Part shown: positions 9,094 through 19,674 of the stretch, piece after piece
Layout: every line of letters begins with the position of its first letter
Numbering within the stretch: position 1 is the first letter of the stretch
Assembly: GCF_041435015.1 (NCBI RefSeq)
Contig: NZ_CP107989.1
Location: 2,170,001-2,234,000, forward strand
Direction: 5' to 3'
From: Streptomyces canus
GTDB lineage: Bacteria > Actinomycetota > Actinomycetes > Streptomycetales > Streptomycetaceae
DNA length: 64,000 nucleotides
Translations under genes and position numbers: made by a program
Notes under the pieces: model-generated
Databases searched by the model: none
What the model saw: only the letters and a program-made list of their open reading frames with translations
Told to the model about the DNA's origin: nothing

Positions 9094-10944
9094 GTACGCC
9101 GCCCACGGTGAAGCAGCTCGACCGGGTCGTGATCCGGTTCGCCGGCGACTCGGGCGACGGAATGCAGCTGACGGGCGACCGGTTCACGGCGGAGACAGCG
9201 GGCTTCGGCAACGACCTGTCGACGCTTCCGAACTTCCCCGCCGAGATCCGGGCGCCCGCCGGCACTCTGCCCGGGGTGTCGTCCTTCCAACTGCACTTCG
9301 CCGACCACGACATCCTCACCCCCGGTGACGCGCCGGACATCCTGGTGGCGATGAATCCGGCTGCGCTCAGGGCGAACCTGGCGGACCTGCCGCGCGGTGC
9401 GGAGATCATCGTCGACACGGACGAGTTCTCCCGGCGCGCCCTGGCAAAGGTGGGCTGGAGCGCCAACCCGATGGACGACGGCACGCTGGAGGCGTACCGG
9501 GTGCATCCGGTGGCGCTGACCACGCTGACCGTGGAGGCGCTGAAGGACTCGGGGCTCACCCGCAAGGACGCGGAGCGGGCGAAGAACATGTTCGCCCTGG
9601 GCCTGTTGTCCTGGATGTACCACCGGCCCACCGAGGGCACCGAAAGGTTCCTGCACACCAAGTTCGCCCGGCGGCCGGAGCTTGCCGAGGCCAACGTGAC
9701 CGCCTTCCGGGCGGGATGGAACTATGGCGAGACCACCGAGGCGTTCGCCGTCTCCTACGAGGTGGCGCCGGCCGAGCGGGCCTTCGCGCCGGGCCGCCAT
9801 CGCAACATCTCCGGAAACCTGGCCCTGTCCCTGGGGCTGGTGGCGGCCGCCGAACGCGCGGGCCTGCCGCTGTTCCTGGGCTCGTACCCGATCACCCCGG
9901 CCAGCGACATCCTGCACGAGCTGAGCAAGCACAAGAACTTCGGGGTGCGCACCTTCCAGGCCGAGGACGAGATCGCCGGCATCGGCGCGGCCCTGGGCGC
10001 GGCCTTCGGCGGCGCGCTGGGCGTGACCACCACCTCCGGTCCGGGCGTGGCCCTGAAGTCGGAGACCATCGGCCTCGCGGTCTCCCTGGAACTCCCGCTC
10101 CTGGTGGTCGACATCCAGCGCGGCGGACCGTCCACCGGACTGCCCACCAAAACCGAGCAGGCCGACCTGCTCCAGGCGATGTTCGGCCGCAACGGCGAGG
10201 CCCCGGTCCCGGTCCTCGCCCCGGCCACCCCGGCCGACTGCTTCACGGCCGCTCTGGACGCGGCCCGCATCGCCCTGACGTACCGCACTCCGGTGTTCCT
10301 GCTGTCCGACGGCTACCTGGCCAACGGCTCCGAGCCCTGGCGCATCCCCGACGTGGCCGAACTGCCGGACCTGCGGGTGGAGTTCGCCACCGCTCCGAAC
10401 CGGCCCGACGGCGCCTTCTGGCCGTACCTGCGTGACCCCGAGACGCTGGCCCGCCCTTGGGCGGTGCCGGGCACCCCGGGTCTGGAGCACCGCATCGGCG
10501 GCATCGAGAAACAGGACGGCACGGGCAACATCTCCTACGACCCCGCCAACCACGACCGCATGGTGCGGCTGCGCCAGGCCAAGGTGGACGGCATCGCCGT
10601 ACCGGACCTGGAGGTCGACGACCCGTCGGGGGACGCCCGACTGCTGGTGCTGGGCTGGGGCTCGACGTACGGCCCGATCACCGCCGCGGTGTCCGAGGTG
10701 CGCGCCGCCGGCGGCAGGGTCGCGACCGCGCACCTGCGGCACCTCAACCCCTTCCCCGCCAACCTCGGCGCGGTGCTGCGCCGTTACGACCGGGTCCTGG
10801 TGCCGGAGATGAACCTCGGTCACCTCGCACTGCTGCTGCGCGCGCGGTTCCTGGTGGACGTCCGCTCCCACACCCAGGTCTCCGGCATGCCGTTCAAGGC
10901 CGCACAGCTGGCCACCGTGATCGAGGAGAACCTGGAGGCCACCG

Positions 10945-10955
<11 letters not shown>
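9090..10955 (+). CDS. korA: 2-Oxoacid:ferredoxin oxidoreductase, gamma-alpha fusion subunit (KorA-like)
   Basis: 621 residues with the gamma domain (residues 1-200, opening [10 protein letters not shown]) fused to the alpha/pyrimidine domain (about 215-600, with [11 protein letters not shown] and the TTTSGPG loop). This is the layout of actinobacterial KorA. With KorB it decarboxylates a 2-oxoacid, usually 2-oxoglutarate, to the acyl-CoA and reduces ferredoxin. The start is the GTG overlapping the ispG stop. The stop lies inside the first codons of korB, an 11-bp overlap. KorAB is normally a central-metabolism enzyme. Here the copy is embedded downstream of IspG, IspH and a P450, so I infer a dedicated reductant role. 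The substrate (2-oxoglutarate or pyruvate) is not settled by sequence. Confidence 0.92.
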
Positions 10956-11883
<928 letters not shown>

Positions 11884-11934
11884 GCCCGACAGCGACAACC
11901 TCCACAGACAGCCACATGAACAGAGGGAGCATTC

Positions 11935-12255
11935 GTGACCTACGTCATCGCGCAGCCTTGTGTCGACGTCAAGGACAAGGCGTGCATCGAGGAGTGCCCC
12001 GTCGACTGCATCTACGAGGGCCGGCGGGCCTTGTACATCCACCCGGACGAATGCGTCGACTGCGGGGCCTGTGAGCCGGTCTGCCCGGTCGAGGCCATCT
12101 TCTACGAAGACGACACTCCCGAGGAGTGGAAGGACTACTACAAGGCGAACGTCGAGTTCTTCGACGAGCTCGGCTCCCCCGGCGGCGCCAGCCAGCTGGG
12201 TCTGATCGAGCGCGACCACCCGGTCGTCGCCGGACAGCCGGTCCGCACGGCATGA
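11935..12255 (+). CDS. fdxA: 7Fe (3Fe-4S/4Fe-4S) ferredoxin, FdxA-like
   Basis: 106 residues. Cysteines C9, C17, C21 and C25 in the first third and C40, C43, C46 and C50 in the second give the pattern of actinobacterial seven-iron ferredoxins, followed by the conserved PEEWKDYY segment and an acidic C-terminal tail. It is a soluble low-potential electron carrier. GGGAG lies before the GTG start. As the last gene of the run it can accept electrons from KorAB and pass them to IspG, IspH or the P450; which of these it serves cannot be told from sequence. The gene ends the terpenoid segment: the next gene is on the opposite strand 360 bp away. Confidence 0.93.
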   Translation: MTYVIAQPCVDVKDKACIEECPVDCIYEGRRALYIHPDECVDCGACEPVCPVEAIFYEDDTPEEWKDYYKANVEFFDELGSPGGASQLGLIERDHPVVAGQPVRTA

Positions 12256-12617
12256 GTCGGGTGGGAGGGAATGCGCGACATGGGTGACGGTCCAGGCTAC
12301 GGGCCCGCCCCGGGGCACGGCTCGGCGCCACGGTTCAAGGCCCGGGAGCGGCCGAAGTACCGGTCGGGGAAAGCAACGGAAGCCGGCGACGGGAAACGAT
12401 CTCCGCGAGCCCCTGAGTATTCGCTGACCCAGCACGTTCGTCGGTGTCCCCGTTGCCCGCCACCGTACAACGACGTCAGGAGCGCCGCCGTCCTGCCACC
12501 ATCGGCCTCGTGCAAGGGATGATCATCAAGGAGGTCTTCAGAGGCACGGCGCGGCGAACACCGCGGCCTGCGCACCGGCCGATGTGTCCGCCGCGGAGAC
12601 GCCCGCAGCCGCCCGGC
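12256..12617. other. Intergenic region between the convergent ferredoxin and response-regulator genes
   Basis: No open frame here resembles a known protein, and codon bias is weak in all frames. The region should contain the transcription ends of both convergent genes. I do not see a clear perfect hairpin. Confidence 0.5.
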
Positions 12618-13229
12618 TCAGGGTAACCAGCCTTGGTCGTAGGCGATCCGGACCGCGTCGATGCGGTTACGTGCGCCGAGCTTGGAGACGACGGAGGTCA
12701 GGTAGTTGCGCACGGTCCCTTTGGACAGACACAGGCTGTTGGCTATCTCGTCGGCGTCGGCGCCCCGGGCAGCGTGTCGCAGGACCTCTGTCTCCCGGGC
12801 CGAGAGGGGACTCTCCTCGGAGTTCCAGGCGTCCAGCAGTAGTTCGGGGTCGATCGCGCGCTGACCGGCGGCGACCGCGCGCACCGACTTGGCGAGCTGG
12901 CCCGGCTGGGCTTCCTTCAGGAGGAACCCCAGCACATGGGCGGCCAGCGCGCGGCGCAGCAGGCCCGGGCGGTCGATGGAGGTGAGGATCAGGGTGCGGC
13001 AGCTGGGGAGTTTCTGGTGGAGTTCCGTCGCCGCGGTGAGCCCGTCCGTGCCGGGGAGATCGATGTCGAGCACGGCTACGTCGGGCCGGGTTTCGAGAGC
13101 GGTCGGTACGATGTCGTTCCCGCAGCTCACCGAGGCCACAACTTGCATATCCGCTTCCAAGTCCAGCAGGGCTGCCAGTGCCCCGCGGACCATGTGGACT
13201 TCCTCGGCGAGCAGGATTCTGGTGTGCAT
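12618..13229 (-). CDS. NarL/LuxR-type response regulator containing a TTA codon
   Basis: 203 residues. The receiver domain (1-120) has the acidic pair EE near residue 9, the phosphoacceptor Asp in PDVAVLDIDLPG, and the conserved Lys in FLLKEA. A LuxR helix-turn-helix follows (about 138-200: LSARETEVLRHAARG, then SKGTVRNYLTS). The start is the ATG at 13229, with GAAGG eight bases upstream. The penultimate leucine is encoded by TTA (12624-12626), so full translation should depend on the bldA tRNA. The partner kinase expected upstream on the same strand is broken, leaving this an orphan. It may control the terpenoid genes to its left or be a leftover. Target genes are unknown. Confidence 0.88.
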   Translation of the reverse strand: MHTRILLAEEVHMVRGALAALLDLEADMQVVASVSCGNDIVPTALETRPDVAVLDIDLPGTDGLTAATELHQKLPSCRTLILTSIDRPGLLRRALAAHVLGFLLKEAQPGQLAKSVRAVAAGQRAIDPELLLDAWNSEESPLSARETEVLRHAARGADADEIANSLCLSKGTVRNYLTSVVSKLGARNRIDAVRIAYDQGWLP

Positions 13230-13299
13230 GGTCGTGTACCTTCGTCTCGTTCCGTGCGCTCCGGCCCCACGCCGGTGCATTTGCTCTGCTCCCGTTGCT

Positions 13300-14150
13300 T
13301 TCGGCAACAGCCGCCCAACCGTGCAAAGTCCTCAGTGGTGCCTCGGCGACGGGGCGAAAGCGACCGTCCGCGCCAACGCCCGCGCCCGCGCCCGCGCGGC
13401 CACCGAACTCCGCCAGGCGGGCGCCGAGAAGGGCCAGTCGATGGCCGCCCGGGGAGTCCGGCGGCGGGGACGGAACGACGCCGTCACTCACCATGAAGAG
13501 TCGCGGGGTACTGCCGGACGCGGTGAGCGTGACGTGGCGGTTCCTGGCCTTGCTGTGTCTGATGACGTTGGTGGCGCCTTCCCTCAGAACGATGACCAGG
13601 ACGACGTCGAGCGCCGGGTCCGGACCGGTCGTGGTCAGAACCGACCGCACCGATCCCTGCTCGGCTGCGAATGGCATGGGGTACCGGTAGCCCCTGGTCA
13701 CCACACGGGGCGCATGCTGACCAGCAGGACCGAACCGGCCGGCGGCCCCGCCATACGGGTCCAGGGGACGCCGTACCGGAGCAGAGTCCGACAGGTCGGG
13801 GCTTGCGCACCGGGGATCGCCGGCAGTTGGCCACTCGTCCGGCGCGTGATCGCCCTCTGAGCGGCGAACACGAGCACGAAGAGGGCGATGGCCAAGCGGG
13901 ATGACGGTGATGATCCAGGTCAGCCAGTATGTGGGGATGTCATAGTCCGGAAGTCGATCCAATCCGCCCGGCCACCACTCCCCGATCACACCCGGGGGCC
14001 GTCTTACGCCAGGCGCCGACGCGCCTTTTACCACCCCGAGCAGCACCCACATTTCGTCTCCCCCGAGCGCTGGCCGCTGGGTCCGGAACCAGCCATGTCT
14101 CAAACGTGCCGCGCGATACAGGAGTTCTCGCCGCCGTAACCGACTGGGCG
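13300..14150 (-). pseudogene. Decayed sensor histidine kinase (partner of the NarL-type regulator)
   Basis: Pieces of a kinase can be read on the - strand but in different frames. About 13890-14080 gives YWLTWIITVIPLGH in one frame and then a hydrophobic stretch (IALFVLVFAAQRAI) in another, like transmembrane segments. About 13420-13600 gives LREGATNVIRHSKA followed by a degraded ATP-binding domain ending LLGARLAEFGG. No phosphoacceptor-His domain remains between them. The order and position, just upstream of the regulator, are those of a DesK/NarX-type two-component pair. Several frameshifts and a missing middle make it non-functional. The boundaries are approximate. Confidence 0.65.
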
Positions 14151-14779
14151 TCAGGACGACCGCCGCCAGTCCGAATGTTGCACCCACCTCATACGAATGC
14201 CATTTCCTGCCACTTGAGGATGGTCGCATCGAAGGCAGTCGGCGATGGGGGGATTCTCGCGAGCGAATGAAGGAATCAGAGCACAGCAATAACGCGGAGG
14301 CGAAAGCCGAGGATGCGCTCCGCCCTTCCTCCTCGGCCTCCCTGCGCCTTGGGTACGGAAGATCCCGAGCGCCGGTGACCGGGCATTCCGCTTCGCCGCA
14401 TCAGATCCCTGCCCCACCGCGCCTGTTGATAACCGCCCGGCAGACCTGAACGTGGCACATGTCACCGACGGCATATGCGCCCCAACTCCCGCCGTGACAG
14501 CGGAACATGCGCGAGCGGTAGGGTCGGCCGCCTCTGCACCCCGTGCCCTCTCCGACCCATCGAGCCCTGCCCGACTGCGCCGCCCCCGGGTGAGCAGTGA
14601 ATACAGTTTCCCGATTCTGTGATATGCCACACAGGGATAATTGCGACACAGAAGCAAGGGGGGCAATGAGTGGGGGGGCCTCATGGTTCCATGATGGCGG
14701 ACCTGGCCACCATGTCAAGATTCTTGAAAACTAAAAGGCCCTCAAATCTTTCGTGAACAGACCTCACTCCGATGAACAC
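14151..14779. other. Non-coding stretch before the insertion-sequence remnant
   Basis: No convincing gene on either strand. Bases 14690-14790 are unusually AT-rich for this window (runs such as gaaaactaaaagg and gaacacttaatgag), which suggests imported DNA or the outer flank of the insertion sequence. No terminal inverted repeat could be paired with confidence. Confidence 0.4.
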
Positions 14780-15683
14780 TTAATGAGGGGGATCAGGGTT
14801 TCGGCATAGTCGGATGGCGTCCGGTTTGTGATCACCCGAGGCCGAGAAGTGCCACATGTCGCGGCGGCGCGTGGCTAGAGGTCGTCCCGTGTGGGGTGTG
14901 GGTTTTCCGGTGAGGGCCAGGTTGTGCAGTCGGGCGATACCGAGCATTGCCTGGTGAACGCCGTTGCCTTTGAGGCGGCAGTCGCGCAGGATCTTCCAGT
15001 TCTTCCGCCGGGGCAGAGCGTGTTCGACCCGGGCTCGGGCCCGGCGATGGATGGTGTTCTCCGCTTCCTGCTGCGGGCTGAGATGCGTCTGGACACGTCG
15101 TCTGCGGTGTGGGATGAGCAGGCCGGTGCCCTGGTAGCCGCCGTCGGCGATGACCGGGGCTCCGCGGCAGGCCCGGTCGACGCCGGACTCCGTGAAGGCC
15201 CGGCAGTCGTTGCGGCTGCCGGGCAGCGGGCTCCCGATCGCCACGACCAGGCTGCTGTTGGCGTCGATGACGACCTGCAGTTTGGTCGAGCAGCGGTAGT
15301 TCTCGCTGGAGGCGGCGATGCTGCGGCCGCGGGTGGGCCCAGGGCGCTGTCGACGATGTAGACGGTGTCCTCACGTGGCCGGCGCGCCGGCGAGATCGCC
15401 AGCAAGGGTGCGTGGCGATCAAGGATGCGATGGGCCACGGACTCTGAGACCCGAACAATGATGCCACCTGCCGCAACGTGAGGTTCGTGCGCCAGTACGT
15501 CGCGACCACCAGCACCCGGTCCTCCAGCGGAAGACGCCGAAGACGCCAGGGACGGCCTCGTTGAACGTCACCGCCACGGCGCCGCACCAACACCACCAGC
15601 CTGGCGAACTGCACCTCGGCCAACCCGGAGACCGGCTCGATTTGCTTCGACTCATCCGCTGAAATCGCCCCACCCATACTCAC
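14780..15683 (-). mobile_element. IS5-type transposase remnant, frameshifted
   Basis: On the - strand an N-terminal part with a helix-turn-helix (NLTLRQVASLFG) is followed by EDTVYIVDSAL in a second frame. After a further shift near 15345 comes a catalytic part reading SLVVAIGSPLPGSRNDCRAF, PVIADGGYQGTG and RARVEHALPRRKNWKILRD. This is the DDE transposase of IS5-group elements common in Streptomyces, with the aspartates in VVIDAN and VIADGG and the C-terminal glutamate in RVEHAL. At least two frameshifts separate the parts, so no active enzyme can be made unless by frameshifting. I could not identify terminal inverted repeats or a target duplication; the limits given are those of the coding remnant. 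Confidence 0.8.
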
Positions 15684-16041
15684 TCAACGCACCAACTGCG
15701 AGGCTGCCCCGGCCAGTACCGCACGAGCGGTCAGCCGAGGACGACCGCCAGGACAGGCCGTATCAACGATGACGCGATCTTGGAAGCCGTGCCTGGTCTT
15801 GTTCCCGGGGCCGCCGCCCGACAGACCGTCATGGACCTGGCGCCACATGACCACGCCGGAGTCCTGGACCGGATACCGTTCGGCCCGCGGGCACAGGCCG
15901 TCCCGAGGCCGCTCGACTCGGCCGGTTGAGGCATGACATGACATCTTAATGTGCAAATTCGTGAATGGATCACTGGGCCCCACGGCACGGTCCTGCCAGT
16001 CTTCAAGGCGCGGGGGGTTCCCAAGACAGCAGAGGACTTCT
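15684..16041. other. Upstream region of the SARP gene, possible second mobile-element scrap
   Basis: A - strand frame here carries RHGFQDRVIVDT and a Gly/Ala-rich end that vaguely recalls transposase fragments, but I cannot assign it. The last 80 bp before 16042 (around gacatgacatcttaatgtgc) are relatively AT-rich and are the likely promoter region of the SARP regulator. No gene is called. Confidence 0.35.
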
Positions 16042-16881
16042 ATGACGGACATCACCGTTCTGGGGCCGTTCACAGCTACCTACGGACAGTCGTCGTTCGC
16101 CCCCAGTGCTACCAAACCCCGACAGATTCTGGCACTCCTTGCCCTGCAGGCCGACCGTGTCGTCACCGCGCCCACCCTGATGGAGGAGATCTGGGGCGAA
16201 GAACTGCCTCGCAGCGCCGTCACGACACTGCAGACCTACATCCTGCAGTTGCGCCGCAAGCTCTCCGCCGCCCTGGAGTGCGACGCGGTGGACGCGAAGG
16301 ACGTCCTGGTGACCCTGCACGGTGGGTACCTCCTGCGGGCCCGGCCCGAGCAGATGGACGCACGGGGATTCGAGAAGCTGGCCGCCTCGGGAGACAGCGC
16401 CTTCGAGGCGGGTGACGACCTCACGGCCTCCCGATTCTTCAGCCAGGCCCTCGGGCTGTGGCGCGGGCCCGCGCTGATGGATGTGAAGGTGGGCCGTGTG
16501 CTGGAGCTGGACGTCGTCCGACTGGAGGAGAAGCGGATGACCGTCCTGGAGCGCCGGATCGACGCGGACCTCCGACTCGGGCGCCATGGCGAACTCGTCC
16601 CGGAACTCTCCGTGCTGGCCACCCAGCACCCCATGCAGGAGACGTTCTGCGCGCAACTCATGACGGCCCTGTACCGGTCCGGCGGCGCGTGGCGGGCCCT
16701 GGAGTCCTACCAGCGTTTACGCTCGGCCCTGGTGAAGGAACTGGGCCTGGAACCCTCACAACGGCTCAAGCGGCTGCACCAGGCGGTGCTCTCCGGCGAG
16801 GAGTTTGTCGACCACCGCAGCTTCGCCCCATCCCACAGCCGCACCGAGGCCCGACTGATCAGCCGGACGACCGCCGCCTGA
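16042..16881 (+). CDS. SARP-family transcriptional activator containing a TTA codon
   Basis: 279 residues. An OmpR-like winged helix (about 1-95, opening ITVLGPFTATYG, with TKPRQILALLAL and LRRKL) is followed by the bacterial transcriptional activation domain (about 100-245, with LALWRGPAL-type and ALVKELGLEPSQRL segments). This is the layout of small Streptomyces antibiotic regulatory proteins such as ActII-ORF4. AGAGGA precedes the ATG. Codon 226 (16717-16719) is TTA, so synthesis should depend on bldA. SARPs activate the biosynthetic genes beside them, but its surroundings are decayed. The nearest intact candidates are the extender-unit operon to the right. It is the only intact classical cluster regulator between the two biosynthetic regions. 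Confidence 0.92.
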   Translation: MTDITVLGPFTATYGQSSFAPSATKPRQILALLALQADRVVTAPTLMEEIWGEELPRSAVTTLQTYILQLRRKLSAALECDAVDAKDVLVTLHGGYLLRARPEQMDARGFEKLAASGDSAFEAGDDLTASRFFSQALGLWRGPALMDVKVGRVLELDVVRLEEKRMTVLERRIDADLRLGRHGELVPELSVLATQHPMQETFCAQLMTALYRSGGAWRALESYQRLRSALVKELGLEPSQRLKRLHQAVLSGEEFVDHRSFAPSHSRTEARLISRTTAA

Positions 16882-17951
16882 GGCTGCCCTGCGCCACCGA
16901 GGCCGTCCGCCTGCCGCGTCCCGGCGAACGTCCGGGGTCCCGAGCGGCGCTTCGTCCCGCTGTTCGACCCGGGCAATCTCCTGGGGCACACCACGCTGCT
17001 CCGCCGACGAGTGCGGCCGGAGCCGACCAAGGCCAAGCGGCTGCTCGACGACCGCGGTTTCCGCACCGCGTTCGTGCCCGCCCCGCTCGGCGGAATGCTG
17101 CTCCGGCTCGATGGCCTCAGCCGGGGCGTCCGGCCGGTCTTCCGGCGGGATGTCTCGCTCGGCTTCGGCCACGGCCTCGCCGTCCTCTGCGCCGCCGCAC
17201 CGTGTGGACCTGCGGCGACGACCGGCAGCGTGACCGGATCGCCCGACCAGGGCGGGTGTCGGAAGTCCCGTCGTCCGTCGGCAGGGCGGGTCCCGCGGAG
17301 TCGTGGGGCACCGCCCGCGCGAGCGAAGCCGAGCGTGCCCTCGGCGTGCCGGCCGGAAGTCCTCGTACTGGATGTACTCGGTCTTCGGCCGGTGCGACGC
17401 GAGGGCCTGCCGAGCACCGCTCCTGGCGAAGGTGGCGCACACCTGCCGGTCGACGGTCCGGGCGCGTACGCGCCGCGGCCGGGTACGCCGTACCCCTGCT
17501 GGTGCGGGAGACAGCGCACGATCCGTGCCGGCCGTCCTGGGTGCCGCACGCTTCGGCCGACACGGCGTCGACGGGCCTCGCCCGCCCGGACGCTTTAGTG
17601 GATCCTGGCGCCCAGTTCGTCGGCGTGGTTCAGCAGGATCCGGTCGGCCTTCCCCCGTCCCCGCGGGAGTGTGGTCGCGATCCCACCCCCTGCCTGCCAC
17701 GTTCGCCGAAGAGGACCTCGGCCGCCCGGAAGCCGTGGGTCAGCCCGCGGAACCCGTGCGCTCTCGATGTCCCGCTGCCGGGCGGACGTCCGACGACGCC
17801 GGTGTGGTGGCGGGTACCGGCAACTCACGCGGTGGTCACCCCTGCGGGGCCGCCGCCGAACCTGCGATGGCGAAACCGTCCGAACTCACACAGGCTGCCG
17901 GGCAGGGCGAGAACCGTGTCCGTGATCGTCCTGATACGCGGGCCGGTTGCG
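16882..17951. other. Degenerate region without an intact gene
   Basis: About 1.07 kb with no frame that keeps family resemblance for more than 30-40 codons. On the + strand a piece near 16935-17190 looks coding-like (RFVPLFDPGNLLGHTTLL onwards). On the - strand there is a tail ILLNHADELGARIH near 17600, and other fragments change frame repeatedly. I read it as one or more decayed biosynthetic genes between the SARP and the thioesterase. I cannot name the families. Confidence 0.5.
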
Positions 17952-18721
17952 TCAACGCTCCGGTTCCGCACTCGAGCCTGACTCGGTCGGCGCCAGAACA
18001 GCCGGTGGACCGATCCGGCCGAGCCGGCCCGCCAAGGCCGTCCGGAACTCCGGCTCGTCGAGGAAGAAGTGGCCCTCGCGCAGCAGCGTCAGGTCGAAGG
18101 GCCGTTCGGTGAGCTCGGCCCACGCCTCCATGCCCGCCTGATCGGTCAGCCGGTCCTGGAGTCCCGCGAAGGCGGCGATCGGCAGGTCCAGCGGGTCGCT
18201 GTGCGTATGAGCGTAGGTCTCGACCATCTGCAGGTCGGCGCGGAGCGACGGCAGGTACACCTGCAGCACCGACGGACTCGCGAGCAGGGCTTGAGGGATG
18301 CCGCCCATCCGGCTCAGCCCGGCCGTGAACAACGGATCCGGAAGCATGTGGAGGGCCTCGTGGGACAGCGGCCACGCGGGGCTGTTACGCCCGGAGACGA
18401 GCAGCAGTTCGGGCGGCGTGCCCAACTGCTCCAGACGCCGCGTGGTCTCGTAGGCGACGAGTGCGCCGAAACTGTGGCCGAAAAGGGCAAAGGGCCGACC
18501 CTGATCCTCCCCATCAGACGGATCACCTCGGTCACGACCTGCCCCATGTCCCGCAGCAGGCGCTCGCGCAGCCGCGTCCCGTGGCCGGGCAGTTCCAGCG
18601 GGACCACCCGCACTCCCCGTGGCACCGCGGTCCCCAGGCGGCCGTACGGCTGTGCGCTGCCGCCTGCGTGCGGCAGGCAGTAGAGAGTGAGCCAGGTCTC
18701 GGGGTTGAAGACCTGCGTCAT
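17952..18721 (-). pseudogene. Type II thioesterase with a single frameshift
   Basis: The - strand frame from the ATG at 18721 gives the typical start (LTLYCLPHAGGSAQPYGRL, LELPGHGTRLRER) and runs to about residue 70. It then breaks at a G-run at about 18508-18513. The next frame continues without loss as FALFGHSFGALVAYE (nucleophile Ser), an Asp in FAGLQDRLTD and the catalytic His in REGHFFLDE. A one-base indel repairs a complete GrsT-like thioesterase of about 256 residues. Such enzymes clear misprimed carrier proteins of polyketide or peptide synthetases, none of which is in this window. The break in a homopolymer could be real or a sequencing error. The gene is last in the - strand extender-unit operon. 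Confidence 0.8.
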
Positions 18722-18783
18722 GGATCGTCTCCTTCCGCGGCACGGGGGAGGTCCGTGCCGCCTCGATCACCGGTGGGGTCGCA

Positions 18784-19674
18784 TCACCCGTAGCGGTAGA
18801 ACCCTCGCCCTGCCTTCTTGCCCAGGAATCCGCTCGCGACCATACGCGTCAGCAGCGGCGGCGGGGCGTAGAGCGTCTCCTTGAACTCGTCGTAGAGGGC
18901 GTCGGCCACCGAGCGCAGGACGTCCAGGCCGACCAGGTCGGCGAGTTTGAGCGGGCCCACGGGGTGGGAGCAGCCCAGCGTCATGCCGCGGTCGATGGTC
19001 TCGGCGGAGGCGAATCCCGACTCGACCATCCGCACGGCGGCCAACAGATAGGGAATCAGGAGCGCGTTCACCACGAAACCGGTGCGGTCCGTCGACGCGA
19101 TGGCCTGCTTGCCGAGGCCCGCGGCCACGAACTCCTCGGCCCGGGCCAGCACCGACTCCGCCGTGTGCAGGGAGGAGATGATCTCGACGAGCGGGATGCG
19201 CTGCGCCGGGCTGAAGAAGTGCATCCCCAGGACCTGCTCGGGCCGACCGGTCGCGCTTGCCATGGTCGTGATGGACAGGGAGGAGGTGTTCGAGGCCAGG
19301 ATCGCCTCCGGGTCCTCCAGCGTCTTGTCGAGCAGGGCGAACAGCTCGACCTTGGCGGCCTTGTCCTCGGCGATGCTTTCGATCACCAGCTGACGGTCCG
19401 CCAGGTCGATCAGGTCGGTGGTGAAGGAGATCCGGCCCAGCACCTCGTCTCGCTCGGCCGCGCCGATCCGCTCCGCGCGCACCGCCCGGTCGAGGGAGGC
19501 GAGGATGCGCTTCCGCCCGGCCGTGAGCGAGTCCTTCGAGGAGACGGCCACCCGCACGTCGTACCCGGCCTGCGCCGACAGTTCGGCGATGCCCGAGCCC
19601 ATCAGTCCGCAGCCGACGACGCCGACCCGTTCCACCCCGCCGGCCCCTTCCTGGTGGCGTGACGCCGGCGTCAT
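18784..19674 (-). CDS. 3-Hydroxyacyl-CoA (3-hydroxybutyryl-CoA) dehydrogenase
   Basis: 296 residues. The N-terminal Rossmann motif VGVVGCGLMGSG binds the nicotinamide cofactor. Catalytic Ser and His lie in ASNTSSLSIT and MHFFSPAQ, and the C-terminal helical domain with DRGMTLGCSHPVGPL is full length. It interconverts 3-ketoacyl-CoA and 3-hydroxyacyl-CoA. The ATG overlaps the stop of the ketosynthase gene (ATGA), so both are made together. Combined with the KASIII and the crotonyl-CoA carboxylase/reductase upstream, it fits a route from acyl-CoA through 3-ketoacyl and 2-enoyl thioesters to an alkylmalonyl-CoA extender unit, as known from other such gene triplets in polyketide clusters. The dehydratase is not encoded here. 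Confidence 0.92.
   Translation of the reverse strand: MTPASRHQEGAGGVERVGVVGCGLMGSGIAELSAQAGYDVRVAVSSKDSLTAGRKRILASLDRAVRAERIGAAERDEVLGRISFTTDLIDLADRQLVIESIAEDKAAKVELFALLDKTLEDPEAILASNTSSLSITTMASATGRPEQVLGMHFFSPAQRIPLVEIISSLHTAESVLARAEEFVAAGLGKQAIASTDRTGFVVNALLIPYLLAAVRMVESGFASAETIDRGMTLGCSHPVGPLKLADLVGLDVLRSVADALYDEFKETLYAPPPLLTRMVASGFLGKKAGRGFYRYG

Noticed and set aside
12667..14289. 540-codon - strand frame covering regulator and kinase region as one protein
   Set aside because: It crosses the regulator gene in the wrong frame and mixes kinase fragments with noise; the intact regulator occupies 12618-13229.
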